The position numbers and the translations under genes are program-made. From assembly GCF_003609575.1 (NCBI RefSeq), contig NZ_MBTA01000002.1, positions 124,001 through 188,000 of the forward strand: DNA of 64,000 nucleotides. The letters are read 5' to 3'. Below are positions 51,496-61,493 of this stretch, piece after piece (positions within the stretch are counted from its first letter, which is position 1; each line of letters starts with the position of its first letter). Source of the stretch: Pelobium manganitolerans (GTDB taxonomy: Bacteria; Bacteroidota; Bacteroidia; Sphingobacteriales; Sphingobacteriaceae). Under the pieces are notes generated by a model. It did not search any database, was not told where the DNA came from, and saw only the letters and a list, made by a program, of their open reading frames with translations.

Positions 51496-52152
51496 TTATT
51501 TGTTTTTTTGTGCTTTTATTTTCTTTACGTAATCGCTGTACATTTGGCGCCAATTGCGTCCGTTGTTATTTAAATATTGCTCGGCTTGGGTTTTGTAGAT
51601 TTCAAAAATGGCCGAAATCTGCTTCATACTTTTATAATCTACCGCTTGCTCACGGGCTTTCTCTAACAATGCGCGGATGGTTTTTGCTTCTGTTTCTGTG
51701 AGGTTAGGCACAATGGCTTCGTAGCCTTTCATGGTAAAATCCACTTTACCGATGGTGTATTTATCTAAAATGGTATTCACCTGCGCTTCGGTTAAATCTT
51801 TACGCAAACCGTCCATTAGATTTTGGTGTACCGATGTAGGGATGGAAGAATCCACAATGATTTGCCTAAATAACTCGGACAGCGGTTTTCCGTCGAGCGG
51901 ATTGATACCCGCCGGCACCAAGGTATAAGGATGGCTATTATGCCAATCTCTGATTTGTGTTAAATGCAAAGCAATTACATCGGTAAGTCTTGCTTCCTTT
52001 TCGGGATTTTTGAGCGCTAAACTGCTTACCCATTCTCTGGCTTTTGTGATATTTTCAGCATCAGCTTTTTGAGTGACTTCCTGAGCTTTTACAAGCGTTG
52101 TCATCGCCGTAAAGGCAATTATTAAAACAGTTTTTAGATAGTTGATTTTCAT
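51496..52152 (-). CDS. Exported DUF3826 protein
   Basis: 218 aa, signal peptide (MKINYLKTVLIIAFTAMTTLVKAQ). Helical, with ADAENITKAREWVSSLALKNPEKEARL and WHNSHPYTLVPAGINP, recognised as DUF3826, common in Bacteroidota glycan loci. No known function. Likely first gene of the 50,361-52,152 pair. Confidence 0.75.
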   Translation of the reverse strand: MKINYLKTVLIIAFTAMTTLVKAQEVTQKADAENITKAREWVSSLALKNPEKEARLTDVIALHLTQIRDWHNSHPYTLVPAGINPLDGKPLSELFRQIIVDSSIPTSVHQNLMDGLRKDLTEAQVNTILDKYTIGKVDFTMKGYEAIVPNLTETEAKTIRALLEKAREQAVDYKSMKQISAIFEIYKTQAEQYLNNNGRNWRQMYSDYVKKIKAQKNK

Positions 52153-52185
52153 ATTCCTTATTTATTTAAATAATTCCTTTCGCTA

Positions 52186-52400
52186 ATGCCTTTTCAGCAC
52201 AGCCTTTCCTGCCCTCATGCCGGGCAGTGGCATTTACTTTTTTTCCGCAAAAAAGTAAACAAAAAACTCTCGCCTGCGCAATTTGCTAGGGAAGGAAGTG
52301 CTTTTACTTTCTCCACTTGTACCGCAAATTCCAAGGGCGAAAAAGAGTTGAACATCAGTCTGTGCTTGAGGCCGGATTGACGGGATACAGCCAAAATATG
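52186..52400. repeat. Dispersed intergenic repeat, copy 1
   Basis: Shares CCTTTTCAGCACA, CGGGCAGTGGCATTTACTTTT, CGCAAATTCCAAGGGCGAAAAA and GTGCTTG blocks with 59413-59600. Non-coding. Function unknown. Confidence 0.7.
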
Positions 52401-52431
52401 ACACATACGATATGTTAAACTCGAAACCACG

Positions 52432-55176
52432 TTATTTTTTAATTTGAAAGGCATAATTGCCTGAATTTATTTTATAAATCATTTTATCTCCGTCTTTACG
52501 GATGAATTCAATATCTTTTTGATTGGTAATGTTTTTCCCGCTTTCGCTGATTGATTTTTGATTGCTTGCTGGCAAATAAACTGTTGCCGAGGTATTTGCC
52601 GGAATACTGATATTCCAATTGAAAGTCTTTTTATCCCTTTTCCAGTTGCTTTTAATTTTACCAAAAGGAGAATCAAAACTTGCATTTACATAATTAAGCC
52701 CGGCAATGCTTGTTTCTGGTTTCATTAAAATTTCTTTAAACCCGGAGATTTCAGCTTTTATCCCAGCCAGATTTTCGTAGTACCAAATCAGCAAATCGCC
52801 CAGCATCATCACGTGGTTCTGCGAGTTCATTCTGGGGTGTGCGGTATTGCCGTTCCACAACTCCCAAATGGTTGTTGCACCGTTTTCTATCATATAACCC
52901 CAACTTGGGTAAGTTTTTTGGGTAGCTATGGTATAAGCCAAATCTGGCCGACCGTAATCGTTTAAACAACGCATTAACCATTGTATGCCTACCAAGCCGT
53001 TGCTTAAATGTCCGTTGTTGGTTACCTCAACGGTGTAAACTATATTTCTAAAAACTTTGTCGGTTTCTGCTTGTGGCACCATCCCAAAATAAAGTGGAAT
53101 AATGTTATCGGTTAATTTGTTATCGCCATAGAAACCTTTATCGTTGTAAAACTTTTGATTAAAAGCATCTTTCACTTTTTGTGCTAAAATTTCAAATTGG
53201 CTGTAGTCATTTTCGTTTCCGGTTAACTTGCTGTACTCCATCATCAACTTTAAAAAATGATAGTGATAGGCGGTGGAAATTAGCTGTGACGGATATTTTT
53301 TATCGGCGCTTTTGCCTCTTCCGGCTTCGATGGTAATGGGCGGCGCACACCAATCGCCATAGCTATCTTTGGTCATGATGTAGTTTTCCATGTACCTATC
53401 CTGCATGTACGCGAGCCATTTTTTAATTGCCGGGTAGTTGTCTTTAACAACCTGAACATTTCCAGTTTGCGTGTACAACATATCGGTTATGGAGGCAATT
53501 GTGCCTGCCCAAGTCATGTTGTCGCTGTAGTAACGCCAAAATGCAGGCGCCACATCGGGGATTGCACCATCCTCTTTTTGCGAGTTGCGGATGTCTTCTA
53601 ACCATTTGGTGTAAATGCGTTCGTTATCGAAAACAAAATTTTCGCCGTAAGCCACCTCACCTCTATCGCCCAACCAAGGCATGCGCTCGTTCCGTTGCGG
53701 ACAATCTAAAGGCATTCCTTTATAATTGCCGGCAATGCCCCACCAAGCATTTTTAAAAATTTGGTTGAGCAACGCGTTTGAACTTTCAAAAGTGCCAACG
53801 GTTTCGATATTATCATAAACCATTTTACCTACAAAATCCGCGACTTTTGGTTGATAGGTATAGCCAGAAAGCTCTACAAATCTAAATCCGCGATACACGA
53901 AAGTAGGTTCCCATGTTTCCTCCTCTCCCCCTTTTAAAGTATATAAATCGGTGTTTTTTGCGTTGCGAAGATTAGCTGTAAAAAGTTCGCCGTTATCTTC
54001 TAACGATTCTGCAAAACGAAGTTTAATCTGCTGACCTTTTTTGCCTTTTACTTTAATCTGCAACCAGCCCACCATATTTTGTCCCATATCCAAAATATAC
54101 CTTCTGCCCGAAAGTTTGGTAATAGAAACAGGCTGAAGCGTTTTCATCACCTTCATATTCTCGTTCATCTGCGCTTCAATGGTGCCGCTTGGTTCTTGCA
54201 CATATTCTGCTTGTAGCCATTTGCTATCATCAAAACCGATTTTATTCCATCCTGCAAATTCTTTTGTGGCATCATATTCTTCGCCATCATACTCGTTATT
54301 GGTGCGGATTGGCCCGTCGGCAGTTCCCTTCCAACTATTGTCGGTTTCAATCTCTGTAGAAGTTCCATCGGTGTAAACGATATGAAGATTCAATAGCATT
54401 TTTGGGAAACCAAATGTTTTGATTTTATAGGGCTTTTCATTTTGCCGCATAGCGAAAAACCGACCATTGCCCAAAACTGCACCTACCGCATTTTTCCCGT
54501 TTTGGAGGTAGGATGTAACATCGTACGTATTGGCTTTTACGTTTTTGGTATAATCTGTTGACGACGGTGCCAAAACATCATCGCTCACTTTTTTGCCATT
54601 GATAAAAAGCTCGTACAAACCCAAACCTACAATAGATACTGTGGCCGATTTAACCTCTTTTTTGTTTTCAAATTCTTTTCTGAAATACCTTGCAGACAAG
54701 CGAGAAGCGTTTTCGATGCTATCCCAGGGAAAAGCCCTGTCGAAACCAATCCATGCTTTTGGCCAGTCTTTGTAATAAAGCAAACCCATAGTCCAAAAGT
54801 TGGTTTTGGACCATTCACTTTCGCCAACATTTGTCCAGATTTTAACTTTCCAAAAGCATTTGCCTCGGCTTGTTAATTCTTTGCCATTGTATTTTACGTA
54901 GATGGATTCCGAAGAATTTACTTTTCCGGTGTTCCACAAATCGCCTTCATTTTGTGCCAGTTTTTCTGCTGAAGAAGCCACTAAAACTTGATAAGCTTTT
55001 TGCCCGACACCGCGTTTTTGCGAAACAATTTGCCAGCTCAAATTCGGTTGCTTTACATCTATACCCAAAGGATTTACCAACTGCTCCACCTTAAGCGCAG
55101 TAACTTGCAAAACCTGGGCTTTTAGGCTGTAAAAACCAAAAATCAGCAGTGATAATATGATGAATCTCTTAGTCAT
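52432..55176 (-). CDS. Alpha-L-rhamnosidase (GH78)
   Basis: 914 aa from the ATG at 55176, signal peptide MTKRFIILSLLIFGFYSLKA. It has the full GH78 layout: N-terminal Fn3-like domain (LKVEQLVNPLGIDVKQPNLSW), carbohydrate-binding beta domains, catalytic (alpha/alpha)6 barrel with the acidic motif PLDCPQRNERMPWLGDRGEV, and a C-terminal beta domain (NGATTIWELWNGNTAHP before it). It hydrolyses alpha-L-rhamnosides in the periplasm. Its ATG overlaps the stop of the GH2 gene, so the two are translated together. Confidence 0.94.
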   Translation of the reverse strand: MTKRFIILSLLIFGFYSLKAQVLQVTALKVEQLVNPLGIDVKQPNLSWQIVSQKRGVGQKAYQVLVASSAEKLAQNEGDLWNTGKVNSSESIYVKYNGKELTSRGKCFWKVKIWTNVGESEWSKTNFWTMGLLYYKDWPKAWIGFDRAFPWDSIENASRLSARYFRKEFENKKEVKSATVSIVGLGLYELFINGKKVSDDVLAPSSTDYTKNVKANTYDVTSYLQNGKNAVGAVLGNGRFFAMRQNEKPYKIKTFGFPKMLLNLHIVYTDGTSTEIETDNSWKGTADGPIRTNNEYDGEEYDATKEFAGWNKIGFDDSKWLQAEYVQEPSGTIEAQMNENMKVMKTLQPVSITKLSGRRYILDMGQNMVGWLQIKVKGKKGQQIKLRFAESLEDNGELFTANLRNAKNTDLYTLKGGEEETWEPTFVYRGFRFVELSGYTYQPKVADFVGKMVYDNIETVGTFESSNALLNQIFKNAWWGIAGNYKGMPLDCPQRNERMPWLGDRGEVAYGENFVFDNERIYTKWLEDIRNSQKEDGAIPDVAPAFWRYYSDNMTWAGTIASITDMLYTQTGNVQVVKDNYPAIKKWLAYMQDRYMENYIMTKDSYGDWCAPPITIEAGRGKSADKKYPSQLISTAYHYHFLKLMMEYSKLTGNENDYSQFEILAQKVKDAFNQKFYNDKGFYGDNKLTDNIIPLYFGMVPQAETDKVFRNIVYTVEVTNNGHLSNGLVGIQWLMRCLNDYGRPDLAYTIATQKTYPSWGYMIENGATTIWELWNGNTAHPRMNSQNHVMMLGDLLIWYYENLAGIKAEISGFKEILMKPETSIAGLNYVNASFDSPFGKIKSNWKRDKKTFNWNISIPANTSATVYLPASNQKSISESGKNITNQKDIEFIRKDGDKMIYKINSGNYAFQIKK

Positions 55177-57958
55177 TTCCAGTAAAATCAAAGTATAAAG
55201 TCAGCTCTTTTGCCCTTTCTGGACTTTTCTCGTAATCGTAATAAATATTTTTTTGCCCCATTGGCCCGGTACTTTCTGCGGTTTGTGTTTTATTGCCGAT
55301 GCTTGGAATGGCCTGCATAAAACTGATATCGCCAGTAGGGAAAAGTGGCACATAATTATGCCATTGGTCGTCCATAAATCTGGGTGTAAACAATCGTAAA
55401 AAAGTATCTTCATCGGCAGCCAAAACCTTAAAATCCTGACCTTTTGTTAAAAACTTGCACCAATACATATTAGAGTGATAACCCTTAAATTCGGGATAAA
55501 CAAAAGGGATTTCGCCGGTTTCGGTGTTATTATAGTCTTTGTGCCAAACACCAAATTCGGTTCCTTTCATCCGGTTTTTCCAAACGCGGTAAGGGCCGTT
55601 GCCCATATACTCCACGCCTTTTATCTCGCTTTCCGGAAAAGAAAAGTTAACGCCGGCAAACCAGGTATAAAATTCGCCTGGGAAATATTTCACTTTTAAC
55701 TGTATAAATCCATTCGGATAAACGCTCCACTGTAAGGTGTTGTAGCTCTCTTTCTTGTTAAAAACCGATGCTATTACCAAAGTATCGGCATCCATTTTAG
55801 CGGTAAAACCTTTAAAGTTGTTTGCGCCCTCCTGCAAAACCGGACCGTTGTTAAAAGGGATTTCTCGGTTTTCATTGTTCACGCTTTCCAAAATCCCAGT
55901 GCTTCTGTTGATTTTGATTTGCAGGTTTTTAACTTTTACCAAAAAGCTTTCGCCGATGCTTGAATAAGTTACTTTATTGTTGGCTTTAGCCTGATTTAAA
56001 ATTGCTTTACTTATCTGATTTGGTTTGCTGATTGGAAACGACCAAGTGAAAATTTCATGCTGATTTACATCTTTTGCGGTGATATAAAGTGCATCGTAAC
56101 TGAACCAATCTTTTGGTAAATCTATATTTAAAACGCCTTTTGCATGCGGCTTAATATCTGGTGCATTGCTTTTTCCTGATAAAATGGGTTTTGCTAAGGA
56201 ATTATCTAACAAATTGAATTTCTTCAGTTCCCAAGTAAAACTGCATTGATTGATGTTTGTAAAATCGTAACGGTTTTCGATGTTGAATTTTCCATCAAAA
56301 CCTGCGGTCATTTCTCTGGCTTCAAAATGAACAGGGCTCCAAACTTCTTTTATTGTAAAATAGCTTCCTTCTTTTTCATGGAAAGGTCCAACAATTCCGT
56401 CTGGGCCACGGTCTTTATCGGTATCAATAATTCCGTCTTTATCTGTGCGCACCACGCCTTCATCAGCAAAAACCCACAAAAAACCACCGGCAGACGTTGG
56501 TTTGTTCCACATAGCTTCCCAATAATCATCCAAACCGGCTCCATGTCCGCCATCGTACAAACCATGTAAAAATTCGGTTGGCATTACAATATCATGTCCG
56601 TTCATGTAATTGCCAATTCCGTAATTGTACTGGCGGTAATGTTGCGTATCAAAACCGCCGTAATTCGCCCAAGGATGCACAACCGGACGATTTTGTATAT
56701 CCCATTCTTTGAAATATCTATCCAAATCTAAATTGTGGCCGCCTTCGTTTCCGTTTGCCCAAAAAATAATAGACGGATGGTTTACATCATGCGTCATCAT
56801 TTCTTTTAACAGTTTTTTGCCGGTTGGTGTATCATAATGCCCATGCCAGCCCGCCAATTCGTCCATCACGTAAAGTCCTAAAGAATCACAAACGTCCAAA
56901 AAATGCGCATCCGGCGGGTAATGCGCCATCCTCACGGCGTTCATGTTCATGTCCTTCATCAGCTTTACATCTTCAACACTTTGTGCCTTGCTGGTGGTTC
57001 TGCCGGAGGTTGGCCAAAACGAGTGGCGGTTTACGCCTTTGAACTTCATTTTTACACCGTTCACATAAACACCATCGCGCTCTTTTACTTCTATGGTTCT
57101 GAAACCAATTTTTTTATCGATTTGATGAAGAACCTTTCCTTTGTTCAAAAGCGAGAATTTTGCGATATAAAGATTTGGAAACTCTGCCGACCATAATTTC
57201 GGGTTTTCGAAATTTGCGTTCAGGAAAGCAGATTGACCACCATCAATTTTTTGTGAGAACTTTTTGCCGAAAGCTTTCCCATTAGCATCCAATAAATCCA
57301 TTTGGATTTCATCGGCTTTGCCCGTAAAAGAAAGTTGAGCTTTTAAAACACCGCTTGCTTTCGCATCAATCGCCAATTCCGTAATGTGCTGTTGCGGTAA
57401 AACTTCCAAATAAACCGGACGGAAAACACCTCCGAAAAGCCAAAAATCGCCACGGCGTTCCGCATCATTCACAGATTCGTTTGCCGAATGTTTGGCAACA
57501 TCAACCTCCAGCAAGTTATCCGCACCGTATTTTAATAATTTGCTGATGTTGTAACGGAAAGCATAATAAGCCCCTTGGTGAGTTGGCCCGGCAAGTTTTC
57601 CGTTGATTTTAACGGTTGCATCGGTAAACACGCCTTCAAAAACAATTTGAACAACTCTATTTTTGTAATTGGCGGGCACATTGAAATGGTAGCGGTATTT
57701 GGCTGTTTCTTTTCCACGCAGGCTGTCTTTGGCAAAGCCGTAATCGTACTTGCCAAAACCTTGCAGTTCCCAACAAGACGGAACGCCAATTTTTGTCCAT
57801 TTGCCAGAGTTTTGCCCTGCCGAACAGTAAAAATCCCATTTCACCATATCGTCTTTCCCTTTTCCGGAAAGATATATTTTCTCTGTTTCCTGAGCGTTTG
57901 CTGAAAAGAAGCTCATTAAAAAGCCAAAAATTGCGATATGTTTGATAAAAGTCTTCAA
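55169..57958 (-). CDS. Glycoside hydrolase family 2 (beta-galactosidase-like)
   Basis: 929 aa, signal peptide MKTFIKHIAIFGFLMSFFSANAQ. Sugar-binding domain (WTKIGVPSCWELQGFGKYDYG), immunoglobulin-like middle, and TIM barrel with the acid/base Glu in IIFWANGNEGGHN and the likely nucleophile Glu in MPTEFLHGLYDGG; a C-terminal domain of the small-chain type follows. Exo-acting beta-glycosidase; beta-galactosidase or beta-glucuronidase both possible. ATGAC-TAA overlap with the GH78 gene downstream. Confidence 0.9.
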   Translation of the reverse strand: MKTFIKHIAIFGFLMSFFSANAQETEKIYLSGKGKDDMVKWDFYCSAGQNSGKWTKIGVPSCWELQGFGKYDYGFAKDSLRGKETAKYRYHFNVPANYKNRVVQIVFEGVFTDATVKINGKLAGPTHQGAYYAFRYNISKLLKYGADNLLEVDVAKHSANESVNDAERRGDFWLFGGVFRPVYLEVLPQQHITELAIDAKASGVLKAQLSFTGKADEIQMDLLDANGKAFGKKFSQKIDGGQSAFLNANFENPKLWSAEFPNLYIAKFSLLNKGKVLHQIDKKIGFRTIEVKERDGVYVNGVKMKFKGVNRHSFWPTSGRTTSKAQSVEDVKLMKDMNMNAVRMAHYPPDAHFLDVCDSLGLYVMDELAGWHGHYDTPTGKKLLKEMMTHDVNHPSIIFWANGNEGGHNLDLDRYFKEWDIQNRPVVHPWANYGGFDTQHYRQYNYGIGNYMNGHDIVMPTEFLHGLYDGGHGAGLDDYWEAMWNKPTSAGGFLWVFADEGVVRTDKDGIIDTDKDRGPDGIVGPFHEKEGSYFTIKEVWSPVHFEAREMTAGFDGKFNIENRYDFTNINQCSFTWELKKFNLLDNSLAKPILSGKSNAPDIKPHAKGVLNIDLPKDWFSYDALYITAKDVNQHEIFTWSFPISKPNQISKAILNQAKANNKVTYSSIGESFLVKVKNLQIKINRSTGILESVNNENREIPFNNGPVLQEGANNFKGFTAKMDADTLVIASVFNKKESYNTLQWSVYPNGFIQLKVKYFPGEFYTWFAGVNFSFPESEIKGVEYMGNGPYRVWKNRMKGTEFGVWHKDYNNTETGEIPFVYPEFKGYHSNMYWCKFLTKGQDFKVLAADEDTFLRLFTPRFMDDQWHNYVPLFPTGDISFMQAIPSIGNKTQTAESTGPMGQKNIYYDYEKSPERAKELTLYFDFTGND

Positions 57959-57962
57959 AAAT

Positions 57963-59396
57963 TTAGGGATTAAATTGGTTGATGATCGGGTTATCCGTTC
58001 TGAAAGCGCTTGCCGGTAAATTTGCGCTGTTCACTAAATTCGGCTGGGCAATTTCATCCCAACCGAAACGGGCTTTTACAGGATTTTCTACTTCCGTTGC
58101 CGTTAATAAAATCTTTTTTCCTTTGATTTCCGCTTTCGCGGGATGAAAAACACCGTCGGTACCGGCCAGCTCAAAATAATTTAGAGGTTTGCCGTCTCTG
58201 CTTTTTAAGCCTTTAGCATTATCAAAATAAAGAACTAGCTCTTTGCCTTTAGTTTTCATTTTATCATAAACAGGACCATCAGAAACAAGTCGCTCGTTAT
58301 AAGTTTTGTCCAAAGCTTGAAGCGCCAATCTTCTACCTACCTCCCATTTATAACCGGGATGAATGCCGCCGCCACCATCAAATAAATCGGTAATTACCGC
58401 CATTCCAGTATTCGGGATTTTTAACGCTGCGGATTGTGCCTCCCAAAATTCGGGTAAATCGTATTTGTCCAATTTTGGTTCTCCTTGTGATGATGAATAT
58501 TCAAAAGGTGCGATTTGCACATAGTAAAAAGGCAATTCTGCGCCCCAATCTTTTCGCCAACCGTCAACCAACGCTTTCATTTTATAGGTATAGTTGACGC
58601 GGTCTTTTAAAAAGCAGTTGCTTTCGCCCTGATACCACAGAAATCCTTTGATAGCAAAAGGAACCAACGGTTCTATCATTGGATGATAAAATTTGGCGGG
58701 GTCGCCATCTACTTTTTTGTCTTTAAAATAAACGGAGTTGGTGAAATCTTCTTCATTAATCCAAGGCTCAATTCTGCTTCCGGGAACGGAAGAAGCTATT
58801 ACACCAACCGGTACATCTAATTCTCGATTTAAGTTTTTAGCAAAGAAATAACCCACGGCAGAAAAGTTTCTTAAGGCCGTTCCTTCGGCAATATCCCAAC
58901 CCTCGTGTGTTGGCGATGGCTTAATTAGTTCTTTTCGGTTTACCAAAAACAGACGGATATTTTTATGATGCGCAAAAAATAGTTCGTCAATAGGGCTTGG
59001 ACTTAATCCTTCGGCTTCTTTTCTATCAACCTTGCTATTTTTTCGCATGGTGTATTCCATGTTTGACTGGCCGGAGCATAACCACACTTCGCCCACCAAA
59101 ATATCTTTCAGTACAATGGTGTTTGTGCCTTTAATGGTCAGGTCGCGGTTTTCAAAACTCGCTTCAAGCGGATTTAACACCACTTTCCATTTACCATTTT
59201 CATCGGCAAGGGTTTGTGCGGATTCATCGGCAAACGAAACAGAAACTTGTTCGCCAACATTCGCGGTTCCCCAAATTACAATCGGTTTTTGCTGTTGCAA
59301 AACCATTTGGTTGCCTAAAATTCGTGGCAATATTATTTCGGCTTTCAGTTGAAAACCCGCTAAGAGCAATAGAAAAAGTGTTTTTATAAACTTCAT
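57963..59396 (-). CDS. Sialate O-acetylesterase family (SGNH) protein
   Basis: 477 aa, signal peptide (MKFIKTLFLLLLAGFQLKA). SGQSNMEYTM carries the nucleophile Ser, WYQGESN a conserved block, and DGGGGIHPGYK the His of the catalytic pair. Members remove acetyl groups from sialic acid or, in plant-glycan loci, from rhamnose or other sugars of pectin; the latter fits the context but is inferred. 4 nt from the GH2 gene. Confidence 0.9.
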   Translation of the reverse strand: MKFIKTLFLLLLAGFQLKAEIILPRILGNQMVLQQQKPIVIWGTANVGEQVSVSFADESAQTLADENGKWKVVLNPLEASFENRDLTIKGTNTIVLKDILVGEVWLCSGQSNMEYTMRKNSKVDRKEAEGLSPSPIDELFFAHHKNIRLFLVNRKELIKPSPTHEGWDIAEGTALRNFSAVGYFFAKNLNRELDVPVGVIASSVPGSRIEPWINEEDFTNSVYFKDKKVDGDPAKFYHPMIEPLVPFAIKGFLWYQGESNCFLKDRVNYTYKMKALVDGWRKDWGAELPFYYVQIAPFEYSSSQGEPKLDKYDLPEFWEAQSAALKIPNTGMAVITDLFDGGGGIHPGYKWEVGRRLALQALDKTYNERLVSDGPVYDKMKTKGKELVLYFDNAKGLKSRDGKPLNYFELAGTDGVFHPAKAEIKGKKILLTATEVENPVKARFGWDEIAQPNLVNSANLPASAFRTDNPIINQFNP

Positions 59397-59412
59397 TATT
59401 AACTTGCTTAGG

Positions 59413-59600
59413 TCTAGCGCCTTTTCAGCACAACCTTACTTGCCTTTATTCCGGGCAGTGGCATTTACTTTTTAGGCTTACGAAGTTTTAGAAACTTCGT
59501 AAGTCTTACAAAACCCAAAAGAAAGTGTTTTTACTTTCCTCATCTCTTCCGCAAATTCCAAGGGCGAAAAAAACGTTACGTCGGTTGTGCTTGGGCTGGA
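59413..59600. repeat. Dispersed intergenic repeat, copy 2, with inner palindrome
   Basis: Homologous to 52186-52400, but the centre is replaced by the palindrome CTTACGAAGTTT-TAG-AAACTTCGTAAG (59477-59503), related to the one at 33195-33227. Confidence 0.7.
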
Positions 59601-59656
59601 TTGAATGAAAAGCCATCGCACTTCACATTATTTTACATCCCTCAAAACCGTTCATT

Positions 59657-61489
59657 TTAATAGGTGGTTTTTAATGAATGAACATAAAAAACCGCTTCTG
59701 GTGCTTTTTCGCCTGCATTTTTTAAATCATAATCTTGGTCTGTTGGCGTTTCTGCGTTGGGGAAATGGCGTACTTCTCCGGTTCTAAACATCACTCTGTT
59801 AAATGCGCTAACCGGAGCGAAATAAACTTTTGCCCCTTTATCTTGTCCGTTTACCTTTATTTTATAAATACGGGTATTGCAGTCCAGCTCCAGTGCTATT
59901 TTGTAAGTTTTTCCAGCTTCGTAATCCATCACTCCCGAATAGCGGTATCCAACTTTAGCTTTTAATTTACCTTCGGCATCAAAAACTAATCTTAATGCTG
60001 GCAAACCTTTGGCATCTTGCAGTTCAATTTGGAGTTCGCCGTTGTTGTTCTGTTTTGGCGTAACTGTAAATTCAACGGTCAGTTTTTTTGCGGGTTTAAT
60101 TACTCTTTCTGCCTTGGCATAATCAAACGGGTCCGAATCGTGTAAAGCCAAAACTTTTTCTCCGTTCAATTTCTCAATCTGGGTTCTAGCCCAAATCGGA
60201 CTGAACAGGTTCCATTTGTCCAACTCTTTACCATCAGGCATTTGGCTGAACGTTTCGTTAACCACAGCAGTTTCTTCGGCCGTAACCGGAACAGGAACTT
60301 TAGCTACCCAAATATCCTCTTTATTCATGCTGTAGGTTAACCACATATCGCCTCCCGGCGGATTTCCGTTGCCCTCAATAATTCCACGAATGTATTGCGG
60401 ACCGTACGATTTGTAATTTCCACCATAGCGCATAGAAGATATTTCGCCGTTAACTAACAGCAAATCGGTATAATTTAAACCGTCTGCACTGGTTGAAACC
60501 GCCAAAGGCCATCTAAACTCCGAAGGATTATAAACCGTTGCGTACTTTCCGTCCGAAGTTTTTTGTCCCCAAATTTTAGCGTTGCTGTTGATGAAACCGG
60601 GCGCTCTTAATGGATTATATTCCCAAGTTTTCCCTTCATCGGCGCTTTCGGAAGTTAAAGCGTGTTTCCACAAGCCAATCACTTTTCCGTTTGGCAAATG
60701 GTAATAGCTGAACGCTTTATATTCCTTTTTTAATGGGATTAATGGATCGTCGCGGTCTGCTTCTTCTACCCACTGCTGCATCATTAAGGGGTTGGCAAGC
60801 AACTCTTCGCAAGCTTTTTTAAAACCTTTATCTTTTGATGAAGTGTAAAACGGATAAGTGGATAATTTTTTGTTCCAATTTTTATTGTTTCTGATGAAGT
60901 AAATAGGCCCGTAAGTGCCGTTTTTGTAAACTTCACGCACCACGCGGCCAATTCCCTTACCATCGTTGGGGCTGTCTTTCATATCCATGGCAATGCCATA
61001 ATATGCCAAGGTAAGCAAGCGACCGCTTTTGGCGGTAAAAAATGCCATCCGTTGATGCATTACGGCGTATAAATCTTTGGCTACGCCCGGATAACCTTCT
61101 TTTTTATAGCCATCAGGGATTTTGTAAGGCGGAAAAAGAATTTCTGGCTTGCTCCAGTTAATGCCGTCTTTAGAAGTAAGCATTAAAGTTTGCCCCGGTG
61201 CAATATGCTCGCCGACCGGATTGCTTAAATATTGCAGATAAAATTGGTTGTTCCAATAAGCCATCAGCGGTTGGTGGTTGTAAGTCCAGTTGTTACCACC
61301 GGCCCACTCTGGATGTTCTCGGTTTGCTCGGAAAACCTGCATATTATGCACACCAATAGCCGGGCTTAGCTGCCCGTGGTGGTAATCGACGTTTGAAAGC
61401 GTATTGCCCGTATAGCGGATAGTATCTTGCGCAAAAACAGAGCTGCTGCACGCAACTAGGGAAAGTAATATTGCTTTTGAAAATTTCAT
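59657..61489 (-). CDS. Exported BNR/propeller glycan-active protein with C-terminal jelly roll
   Basis: 610 aa, signal peptide MKFSKAILLSLVACSSSVFAQ. Residues about 25-420 form a sialidase-type propeller (HHGQLSPAIGVHNMQVFRAN; LTSKDGINWSKP; SADGLNYTDL). Residues about 430-600 read as a LamG-like jelly roll (TVEFTVTPKQNNNGELQIEL). Relatives are often labelled exo-alpha-sialidase, but some propellers of this look act on rhamnose-glucuronate linkages; I cannot decide. Followed 4 nt upstream by the GH43-like gene, so probably in one transcript. Confidence 0.75.
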   Translation of the reverse strand: MKFSKAILLSLVACSSSVFAQDTIRYTGNTLSNVDYHHGQLSPAIGVHNMQVFRANREHPEWAGGNNWTYNHQPLMAYWNNQFYLQYLSNPVGEHIAPGQTLMLTSKDGINWSKPEILFPPYKIPDGYKKEGYPGVAKDLYAVMHQRMAFFTAKSGRLLTLAYYGIAMDMKDSPNDGKGIGRVVREVYKNGTYGPIYFIRNNKNWNKKLSTYPFYTSSKDKGFKKACEELLANPLMMQQWVEEADRDDPLIPLKKEYKAFSYYHLPNGKVIGLWKHALTSESADEGKTWEYNPLRAPGFINSNAKIWGQKTSDGKYATVYNPSEFRWPLAVSTSADGLNYTDLLLVNGEISSMRYGGNYKSYGPQYIRGIIEGNGNPPGGDMWLTYSMNKEDIWVAKVPVPVTAEETAVVNETFSQMPDGKELDKWNLFSPIWARTQIEKLNGEKVLALHDSDPFDYAKAERVIKPAKKLTVEFTVTPKQNNNGELQIELQDAKGLPALRLVFDAEGKLKAKVGYRYSGVMDYEAGKTYKIALELDCNTRIYKIKVNGQDKGAKVYFAPVSAFNRVMFRTGEVRHFPNAETPTDQDYDLKNAGEKAPEAVFYVHSLKTTY

Positions 61490-61493
61490 TTAA

